Assembly (NCBI GenBank): GCA_021796315.1
Contig: JAJYOH010000334.1
Coordinates: forward strand, 1 to 6,800
DNA: 6,800 bases
DNA from: Chloroflexota bacterium
GTDB lineage: Bacteria > Chloroflexota > Anaerolineae > Anaerolineales > Villigracilaceae
Reading direction: 5' to 3'
A program made the position numbers and the translations under genes. Below, one piece after another: positions 1 to 4,469 of this stretch; the stretch's first letter is position 1; each line of letters begins with the position of its first letter. Below the pieces are notes generated by a model that saw nothing but the letters and a program-made list of their open reading frames with translations, ran no database searches and had not been told where the DNA came from.

Positions 1-68
1 AGTTCGACCTCTTGAATTTGGATGCCGACGATGAACTTGTTGAAATTGAACCTGACGAAGATGAATAA
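1..68 (+). CDS. C-terminal end of an unidentified protein (partial)
   Basis: Only the last 21 codons are visible, in the frame starting at position 3 and ending with TAA at 66-68. The peptide is strikingly acidic: it ends VEIEPDEDE and has almost no basic residues. Acidic tails of this kind occur on many unrelated bacterial proteins, so no family can be named. The gene starts upstream of the window. Assignment as coding rests on the open frame, the biased composition and the hairpin terminator that follows about 45 bp downstream; it could still be a chance frame, since so little is seen. Confidence 0.5.
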   Translation, partial: FDLLNLDADDELVEIEPDEDE

Positions 69-113
69 TTGAACTGCGAAGGCCTCAAAATTTTATAAGC
101 AGTTTTTTAATGC

Positions 114-173
114 GTCGTTGCGAACCGCGTTCTTTGTTCCAGAGAAGAATGCTTCTCGCAGCGACTTTTATTT
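114..173 (+). terminator. Hairpin with T-tract, probable intrinsic terminator of the upstream gene
   Basis: GTCGTTGCGA (114-123) pairs with TCGCAGCGAC (156-165), one pair being G-U. Inside it GCGTTCTT (127-134) pairs with AAGAATGC (145-152), separated from the outer stem by a symmetric 3x3 internal loop. The stem is followed by TTTTATTT (166-173). This is the expected shape of a Rho-independent terminator. The long, elaborate stem also resembles interspersed palindromic repeats, so it may be a repeat that serves as terminator. Confidence 0.6.
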
Positions 174-212
174 GACACTGTCCGAAATAGTGGGAGTAAT
201 CATTTTCATCAA

Positions 213-259
213 CAGATTACACAGATTTCGCCGATTTTTTCTCTAATCTGTGTCATCTG
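213..259. repeat. Inverted repeat upstream of the transporter
   Basis: CAGATTACACAGATT (213-227) is the near-perfect reverse complement of AATCTGTGTCATCTG (245-259), 14 of 15 positions matching, with a 17-nt spacer. The surrounding sequence repeats the same AATCTG/CAGATT words (for example AAATCTGCGGATT at 262-274), as if made of degenerate copies of one short unit. Such words are typical of short intergenic repeats. It lies about 70 bp upstream of the likely promoter, so an operator role is possible but unsupported. Confidence 0.55.
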
Positions 260-331
260 AGAAATCTGCGGATTATTCCGGATGATGTCCATTTAAGGGC
301 TGGCATATATGCTTTTACACGCTTTGCGGTT

Positions 332-343
332 TACAATATCCCT
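332..343 (+). promoter_or_regulatory. Likely leaderless promoter -10 element of the transporter gene
   Basis: TACAAT at 332-337 is followed by exactly 6 nt (ATCCCT) and then ATG at 344. A -10 box at this distance puts the transcript start at or next to the A of the ATG, and there is no Shine-Dalgarno sequence. The same arrangement occurs before two other genes in the window (tlyA and the UbiA-type gene). No convincing -35 box is seen. Confidence 0.5.
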
Positions 344-1261
344 ATGCCGCTGAATGAACTGTTTACAACCTTTGCCAATAATCTCCTGCCCATCCTGCTG
401 ATCAGCGGGGCGGGCTTTTTGCTTGGCAGGACCATTTCGATTGATCCGCGCAGTCTTGGGCGGGTGGTCTTTTATGTGTTCAGCCCCATTCTGGTTTTCA
501 ATCTGCTTTTACATACCGAGCTTAATTCAAGCGACATATTCATCACGATGGGCTACACCACTGCAGTCTGTCTTGCGACTGGGTTGCTTACGCTTTTGCT
601 TGGAAAATTGTTGCGCTTTGAGCGCCCCGTATTGATGGCAATCCTGCTTACTTCCATCTTCGGTAATACCGGAAATTACGGCCTGCCGCTTGTTTCGTTC
701 GCCTTTGGCAAGGATGCGCTGGCATTTGCAACGCTGTGCTATGTGACCGTGTCCATTCTCACCAATACTTTCGGCGTGCTGATTGCCTCGCTTGGGCACA
801 TGGATATCAAGTCGGCCCTCCTGGGCCTCTTCAAAGTTCCCACGATGTATGCGGTGATTCTGGCCGCCTTGCTCAATCGTTTTCATCTGGTTTTGCCGAT
901 CCCTCTTGCCCGCACCGTTGAACTGGCCGCCAATGGCAGTATTCCGCTAATGATCATCCTGCTTGGACTGGAACTCTCACGCTTCCAATGGTCGCATAAT
1001 TTCCATGCGGTGGGATTGAGTGTTGCGATGCGGCTATTGGCCGGTCCGGTCATTGGATTATTACTCACCATTCCATTCGGTCTGCAGGGCGCTGCGCGGC
1101 AGGGGAGTGTGGTCGAAGCCTCGATGCCGGCTGCGGTGATGACTACTGTGCTGGCAACTGAATATGGCCTCGACACATCGCTCGTAACCGCCATTGTTTT
1201 CGTCGGCACGCTGCTTAGTCCGCTGACGCTCACACCCTTGTTGGTTTATCTGGGAAGATGA
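344..1261 (+). CDS. AEC-family (auxin efflux carrier-like) membrane transporter
   Basis: A 305-residue inner-membrane protein made almost wholly of hydrophobic helices (roughly ten), with short polar links. Family-typical signatures are visible: GNTGNYGLP at residues 107-115, in the position of the conserved asparagine/glycine-rich motif of the first half, and EASMPAAVMTTVLATEYGLD at 258-277 near the C-terminus. AEC proteins are secondary transporters; characterised bacterial members move malate, malonate or other small organic acids, and the substrate cannot be read from sequence. The length of about 300 residues fits the family. The ATG at 344 gives a sensible first helix and sits 6 nt after a TACAAT box with no ribosome binding site. 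An acylphosphatase follows 175 bp downstream on the same strand. Family confidence is high, substrate unknown. Confidence 0.9.
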   Translation: MPLNELFTTFANNLLPILLISGAGFLLGRTISIDPRSLGRVVFYVFSPILVFNLLLHTELNSSDIFITMGYTTAVCLATGLLTLLLGKLLRFERPVLMAILLTSIFGNTGNYGLPLVSFAFGKDALAFATLCYVTVSILTNTFGVLIASLGHMDIKSALLGLFKVPTMYAVILAALLNRFHLVLPIPLARTVELAANGSIPLMIILLGLELSRFQWSHNFHAVGLSVAMRLLAGPVIGLLLTIPFGLQGAARQGSVVEASMPAAVMTTVLATEYGLDTSLVTAIVFVGTLLSPLTLTPLLVYLGR

Positions 1262-1450
1262 TAATGCGAAGAACACGTCCCTGGACCAGCCTGACACCCG
1301 CTGGCGCGAATCCGCGTTGGGACAAAATGTGACCGGCGTTGCTCCGGGCAATTTTCTGCTTATATTATTTTGCTGGCGCTGGTTTTGATCATCCCTATCT
1401 GGGGTGCGCTGACTGTTATTATCGAGAGGAAGAAGAATGCCAGGAAATAA
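1258..1450 (+). pseudogene. Possible frame-disrupted small single-pass membrane protein ORF
   Basis: Between the transporter and the acylphosphatase are two partial frames that together look like one small protein. The frame read from 1260 gives a hydrophilic stretch (DDNAKNTSLDQPDTRWRE) with codon use like the neighbouring genes, and stays open to TGA at 1386-1388. The frame open from 1295 gives a clear membrane helix (YIILLALVLIIPIWGALTVI), then a basic end (ERKKNARK) and TAA at 1448-1450, but has no ATG or GTG start. ATG codons at 1258 and 1264 lie in the third frame, which stops after about 22 codons. Joining the pieces needs at least one frameshift. It could be a decayed gene, an assembly error, or chance. 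It would overlap the acylphosphatase start by 14 nt, a common operon arrangement. Confidence 0.35.
1424..1432 (+). promoter_or_regulatory. Ribosome binding site of the acylphosphatase
   Basis: GAGAGGAAG, with AGGA ending 6 nt before the ATG at 1437, is a good Shine-Dalgarno sequence and fixes that start. It contrasts with the leaderless look of the first gene of this unit. Confidence 0.65.
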
Positions 1451-1736
1451 TGAGATCATTTGCATTCACATGTGGGTCACAGGCCGCGTGCAGGGCGTTG
1501 GCTTTCGCGCCCACGTGGAGTATCACGCGCGACAAATTGGCGGTGTTACCGGTTGGGTAAGAAATGTCGGCTATGATGTTGTTGAAGTTTTGGCAGAGGG
1601 GGAGCGAAGTTCTGTGGAAAGATTTTCCGAGCTGGTAAAACAGGGTCCGCGCGGTGCGTATGTAAGCGAATCACGCTTGGAAGAAGAAGCACCAACAGGC
1701 GAGTTTTCTGAGTTTAGTGTCAGGCGAAGTTTATAA
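1437..1736 (+). CDS. acyP: Acylphosphatase
   Basis: A 99-residue cytoplasmic enzyme that hydrolyses acyl phosphates such as carbamoyl phosphate and 1,3-bisphosphoglycerate to carboxylate and phosphate. The family signature is complete: GRVQGVGFR at residues 16-24 contains the catalytic phosphate-binding Arg24, and GWVRN at 39-43 supplies the catalytic Asn43. The rest follows the small alpha/beta sandwich pattern of the family, and the length is normal. The start is supported by a Shine-Dalgarno site 6 nt upstream, and the first beta strand follows directly. It lies downstream of a transporter on the same strand and may be co-transcribed. Its TAA stop is formed from the palindrome TTATAA shared with the convergent tlyA gene, so there is no room for a terminator between them. 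Confidence 0.95.
   Translation: MPGNNEIICIHMWVTGRVQGVGFRAHVEYHARQIGGVTGWVRNVGYDVVEVLAEGERSSVERFSELVKQGPRGAYVSESRLEEEAPTGEFSEFSVRRSL
1731..1736. other. Shared palindromic stop codons of convergent acyP and tlyA
   Basis: TTATAA carries both stops: TAA at 1734-1736 on the plus strand for acyP, and TTA at 1731-1733, read as TAA on the minus strand, for tlyA. The two genes therefore overlap by 6 bp at their 3' ends. Transcripts must run into each other or end inside the opposite gene. Confidence 0.9.
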
Positions 1737-2555
1737 CGTTTCGATATTCAAGTGTTCGAAATCTATTTCAGGCTGGCCTTCTTCTGCCGGATAAGTCAGC
1801 CAGGTCAAAAACTCAGTATTCCCCTTAGGCCCCAACAACGGACTGCGAATTAATCCGCGCACGGCAAAACCTTCAGTTTGTGCGAAGGTCAGCACATGCT
1901 GCAAAACCTGTTTGTGAATATCCGGGTCGCGGATCACGCCGCCACCGTGCGCTACGTCTTTTTTCCCAGCCTCGAATTGGGGCTTTATAAGAGCAACGAC
2001 ATTCCCCATTCCTTTGCCCCTTTCCCCTTCAAGGGTTAGGGGGCTAGGGGATAAAGAGAACCAATTACTTACGACTGGCAGAAGGATGCGCAATGAAATA
2101 AACGAAGCATCGATCGTGATGATCGAAACCGGCTCCGGTAGCGACTTCACAAAACGCGCATTGGTCGATTCCATCACGACCACGCGCGGATCGTTGCGTA
2201 ATTTCCAATGCAGAATGCCTTTGCCTACATCGATCGTGTATATTTTCGCCGTGCCGCGTTGCAGCATGCAATCGGTGAAGCCGCCGGTCGAGGCGCCCAC
2301 GTCGGCGCAGACGCGTCCATTCAAGTCGAGGCCAAAGGCTTCGATGGCGGCATCCAGCTTTTCGCCGCCGCGCGACACAAAGCGCGGCCCCCGCTCTACG
2401 TCCAGGCGCGCGGCGGGATCAACGGACGTTGCGGGCTTGAGCGCAACTTGATCGTCCACACGGACTTGTCCGGCCATGATCAAGGCCTGAGCTTTGGCGC
2501 GCGATTCGGCCAATCCGCGTTCGACGATGAGCAAATCCAATCTGACCTTTGGCAT
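1731..2555 (-). CDS. tlyA: TlyA-family 2'-O-methyltransferase (S4 domain plus FtsJ-like domain)
   Basis: A 274-residue protein. Residues 1-60 are an S4 RNA-binding domain (RLDLLIVERGLAESRAKAQA), followed by SRGGEKL and a Rossmann methyltransferase domain with the SAM motif DVGASTGGFTD at 85-95 and KPQFEAG at 191-197. TlyA methylates ribose 2'-OH of cytidines in 23S rRNA and, in some members, 16S rRNA; the hemolysin name is historical. I chose the ATG at 2555 (MPKVRLD) over one at 2591, because the family begins here, a TACAAT box lies 6 nt upstream, and the extra 12 residues would come from an intergenic repeat. Oddity: between the strand ending LLPVVSNW and the strand VVALIKPQFE lies an insert of about 20 residues (166-185, rich in S, P, G, E) where relatives I know have a short turn of roughly eight; it is encoded by a GC-rich imperfect palindrome. 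Confidence 0.93.
   Translation of the reverse strand: MPKVRLDLLIVERGLAESRAKAQALIMAGQVRVDDQVALKPATSVDPAARLDVERGPRFVSRGGEKLDAAIEAFGLDLNGRVCADVGASTGGFTDCMLQRGTAKIYTIDVGKGILHWKLRNDPRVVVMESTNARFVKSLPEPVSIITIDASFISLRILLPVVSNWFSLSPSPLTLEGERGKGMGNVVALIKPQFEAGKKDVAHGGGVIRDPDIHKQVLQHVLTFAQTEGFAVRGLIRSPLLGPKGNTEFLTWLTYPAEEGQPEIDFEHLNIETL
2004..2057. repeat. GC-rich imperfect palindrome inserted in frame in tlyA
   Basis: On the plus strand, runs of C (CCCC at 2017-2020 and 2024-2027) are followed by a 3-nt turn and runs of G (GGG at 2033-2035, five G at 2039-2043, GGGG at 2047-2050). The core CCCT (2025-2028) pairs with AGGG (2032-2035). It codes on the minus strand for the low-complexity peptide SLSPSPLTLEGERGKGMG, which has no counterpart in typical TlyA proteins. 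The composition (C-tract arm, G-tract arm) recalls widespread interspersed repeats of the CCCTAACCC type. Boundaries are approximate and taken from the protein comparison. Confidence 0.55.
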
Positions 2556-2567
2556 AAGGGTATTGTA
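2556..2567 (-). promoter_or_regulatory. Likely leaderless promoter -10 element of tlyA
   Basis: On the minus strand TACAAT (2567-2562) is followed by ACCCTT and then ATG at 2555, again a 6-nt gap. The words around it (TTACAATACCC) closely match those before the transporter gene (TTACAATATCCC). No Shine-Dalgarno sequence and no clear -35 box are present. Confidence 0.5.
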
Positions 2568-2571
2568 ATTC

Positions 2572-2639
2572 GATATTTGGCAATTCGACACTCGGCGCTC
2601 GAATTATCAAATATCAACTATCGAATCTCGAATATCGAG
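2572..2639. repeat. Inverted repeats in the tlyA/UbiA divergent promoter region
   Basis: GATATTTGGCAATTCGA (2572-2588) pairs with TCGAATTATCAAATATC (2599-2615) over 17 positions with two mismatches and a 10-nt loop. Next to it CTCGA-ATA-TCGAG (2627-2639) is a second small palindrome. The words TCGAAT, ATATCGA and AATTCGA recur throughout, as in short repeated intergenic units. The repeats lie between the two facing -10 boxes, so they could affect both genes. Confidence 0.6.
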
Positions 2640-2641
2640 TG

Positions 2642-2653
2642 TAAAATAGTCCC
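2642..2653 (+). promoter_or_regulatory. Likely leaderless promoter -10 element of the UbiA-mvk-oxidoreductase operon
   Basis: TAAAAT at 2642-2647 is followed by AGTCCC and ATG at 2654: the third case of TANAAT, 6 nt, ATG. No ribosome binding site precedes the ATG and no good -35 is visible. Confidence 0.5.
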
Positions 2654-3523
2654 ATGTTTCGCGCCCTGCTCAAAACAATGCGTCCGCGCCAGTGGACAAA
2701 AAATGTTTTCATCTTTGCCGCGCTGGTATTCGATAAACAATTCTTCATCGCCGCGTCGTTCCTGAAAACGCTGGCTGGATTTGCTCTGTTTTGCCTGGTC
2801 TCATCGTCGGTTTACATCTTCAACGATTTGGCTGACATCGAAGCTGATCGCAAACATCCTGAAAAAAAGAACCGGCCGATTCCGTCTGGAAAACTTCCGG
2901 TCAGTGTTGCATGGACGGCGGGAATTGTTTTGGTTGTGGTCACGCTTGGAATCGGTTACTGGCTTTCGCCCGCCTTCGCAGCCGTGATGGGCGCATACTT
3001 TCTGCTTAACCTTGCCTATTCAAAGTGGCTCAAGCACATCCCGATCCTCGACGTGCTGATCATCGCAGCGGGGTTCGTCCTGCGCGTCGGAGCGGGCGTG
3101 ACGCTGATTCATGTTGAACGTTTTTCGCCATGGCTTTACGTGGTGATGACTTTGCTTTCGCTCTTCCTCGGCTTTGGAAAACGCCGCGCCGAACTTGCGC
3201 TTCTCGAAAGCGGCGCCGGTTCGCATCGCAAAGTTTTGGAAGGTTACACCATTCCGCTTCTCGATCAATACATCATGATCGTCTCCGGCACGACTATCGT
3301 CGCATATTCGCTTTATACTTTTTCGGCGCCGAACGTGCCCGCCAATCACAGCATGATGCTTACGATCCCGTTTGTGGTCTATGCCATCTTCCGCTATCTT
3401 TATTTAATTCATGTGGAACAACAAGGCGGCGCGCCTGAAGATATTTTGATCACCGACCGTCCTTTCCAAATCGCGATGATCTTGTGGGCGCTGGTCGTGC
3501 TGGTTGTATTTTATTTATCGTGA
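2654..3523 (+). CDS. UbiA-family polyprenyl-phosphate phosphoribosyltransferase (DPPR synthase-like)
   Basis: A 289-residue integral membrane protein with about eight to nine helices. The N-terminal RPRQWTKNVFIFAALVF (10-26) is typical of the decaprenyl-phosphate phosphoribosyltransferase branch of UbiA. The first aspartate motif NDLADIEAD (57-65) binds the Mg-diphosphate substrate; RKHPEKKNRPIPSG (66-79) and YSKWLKHIPILDV (122-134) are the other conserved stretches, with GFGKRRAEL further on. Known members transfer 5-phosphoribose from PRPP to a polyprenyl phosphate at the membrane, giving the carrier precursor of arabinose donors in mycobacteria. The product in this organism is an inference. 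It heads an operon: mevalonate kinase begins inside its stop codon. A prenyltransferase acting on an aromatic substrate is the alternative but fits the N-terminus less well. Confidence 0.85.
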   Translation: MFRALLKTMRPRQWTKNVFIFAALVFDKQFFIAASFLKTLAGFALFCLVSSSVYIFNDLADIEADRKHPEKKNRPIPSGKLPVSVAWTAGIVLVVVTLGIGYWLSPAFAAVMGAYFLLNLAYSKWLKHIPILDVLIIAAGFVLRVGAGVTLIHVERFSPWLYVVMTLLSLFLGFGKRRAELALLESGAGSHRKVLEGYTIPLLDQYIMIVSGTTIVAYSLYTFSAPNVPANHSMMLTIPFVVYAIFRYLYLIHVEQQGGAPEDILITDRPFQIAMILWALVVLVVFYLS

Positions 3524-4467
3524 AAGCCTCCGCCCCCGGAAAGATTATTTTATTTGGTGAGCACGCCGTCGTTTATGGACGGCCCGCGCTGGCTGTGCCG
3601 GTGACTCAGGTTCATGCGGATGTCGAAATTGTAGACTCTTCCCGCGCTGGAATCTGGATCGAAGCCCCGGACATTGATCTTCACGCCGAGCTGAATGCGC
3701 TTCCATCCGACCATCCGCTGGCCTCCGTTATTCATAACCTTTTCGCCCCCCTTTCATCCCCCCATTTTCGAGAATCGAAAATGGGGGGACAGAGGGGGGT
3801 GGAAATAAAAATCACTTCGACGATTCCCGTCGCATCCGGACTCGGCTCCGGCGCGGCGGTGACTATCGCTTTAATTCGCGCACTTTCTTCTTTTCTCTCT
3901 CTCCCATTATCAGACGAACAAATTAATACCTTCACTTACGAGATCGAAAAACTCCATCATGGCACACCATCCGGAATCGATAACACGGTCATCACTTATG
4001 CAAAGGCTGTATACTTTGTCAAAGGTCAACCGATTGAAATCATCAAAGTCGGCGCGCCATTCACCATCGTTATAGGCGACACGGCACAGGCCGCGCCGAC
4101 CAAAGAATCCGTTGGCGATGTCCGCAAGTTGTGGGATGTGGATAAAGTGCGATGGGAAAAAGTGTTCGATAAAGTTGGAGAAATTACAAGGCAAGCAAAA
4201 GAGAGAATAGAGAATGGAGAATGGGAGGGACTCGGAAAATTGATGAATCAAAATCATGCTTTGCTTCAAGAAATGACAGTCTCTTCACCGGAGCTGGATA
4301 AACTTGTCGAAACGGCGCGGAGCGCGGGCGCGTTGGGAGCAAAATTATCGGGCGGCGGGCGCGGAGGCAATATGATCGCGCTGGTCAAACCAGATTTGGC
4401 GGAAGCCGTTTCGAGCGCGCTGAAAGAAGCGGGCGCACAGCGCGTCATCATCACAAGAGTGGAGTAA
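3520..4467 (+). CDS. mvk: Mevalonate kinase (GHMP family)
   Basis: Phosphorylates mevalonate with ATP to 5-phosphomevalonate, the first kinase step of the mevalonate route to isopentenyl diphosphate; cytoplasmic. Counting from GTG at 3520 (315 residues), ASAPGKIILFGEHAVVYG (3-20) is motif 1, IPVASGLGSGAA (102-113) the ATP-binding loop, HHGTPSGIDN (146-155) holds catalytic Asp154 with Glu143 upstream, and KLSGGGRGGN (275-284) is motif 3. An upstream in-frame ATG at 3484 would add 12 residues with no family match, all overlapping the UbiA-type gene; the GTG overlaps that gene's stop (GTGA), implying translational coupling. Oddities: the usual GLGSSAA reads GLGSGAA, and residues 76-92 are an insert encoded by a near-perfect palindrome. 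A mevalonate pathway fits Chloroflexota. Confidence 0.93.
   Translation: MKASAPGKIILFGEHAVVYGRPALAVPVTQVHADVEIVDSSRAGIWIEAPDIDLHAELNALPSDHPLASVIHNLFAPLSSPHFRESKMGGQRGVEIKITSTIPVASGLGSGAAVTIALIRALSSFLSLPLSDEQINTFTYEIEKLHHGTPSGIDNTVITYAKAVYFVKGQPIEIIKVGAPFTIVIGDTAQAAPTKESVGDVRKLWDVDKVRWEKVFDKVGEITRQAKERIENGEWEGLGKLMNQNHALLQEMTVSSPELDKLVETARSAGALGAKLSGGGRGGNMIALVKPDLAEAVSSALKEAGAQRVIITRVE
3745..3799. repeat. Palindromic element inserted in frame in mevalonate kinase
   Basis: TCCCCCCATTTTCGA (3757-3771) is the exact reverse complement of TCGAAAATGGGGGGA (3775-3789), with a 3-nt loop GAA. Outside this 15-bp stem, CCCCCC (3746-3751) faces GGGGGG (3794-3799), extending the hairpin past a short imperfect stretch. 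It encodes APLSSPHFRESKMGGQR (76-92) between a helix and the strand VEIKI, where homologues have few residues. Such a structure is not explained by codon choice. Confidence 0.75.
4203..4223 (+). repeat. Three tandem 7-nt units inside mevalonate kinase
   Basis: GAGAATA, GAGAATG, GAGAATG stand in tandem (4203-4223) within the codons for ERIENGEWEG. The 7-nt unit is not a multiple of three, so the encoded residues do not repeat. The protein length here seems normal for the family, so it may be a coincidence of an A/G-rich helix. Confidence 0.4.
4461..4464 (+). promoter_or_regulatory. Ribosome binding site of the FAD oxidoreductase
   Basis: GGAG ends 5 nt before the ATG at 4470 and lies in the last codons of mevalonate kinase. 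It supports that start and shows that this internal operon gene uses Shine-Dalgarno initiation. Confidence 0.6.
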
Positions 4468-4469
4468 AA

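Noticed and set aside
172..203. TTGACA (172-177) as -35 of a promoter
   Set aside because: No good -10 box lies 16-18 bp downstream, and it sits at the end of the terminator T-tract.
2014..2451. 145-codon plus-strand frame opposite tlyA
   Set aside because: Shadow of tlyA; the real product on the minus strand has all TlyA motifs.
2556..2591. Upstream ATG of tlyA that would add 12 residues (MSNCQISNYNTL)
   Set aside because: The extension is encoded by intergenic repeat sequence, has no S4-domain similarity, and the TACAAT box lies inside it; MPKVRLD matches the usual N-terminus.
3484..3519. ATG start for mevalonate kinase 12 codons upstream
   Set aside because: The extra residues are read from the end of the UbiA-type gene in another frame and do not match the family; GTG at 3520 gives the canonical start and a GTGA overlap.
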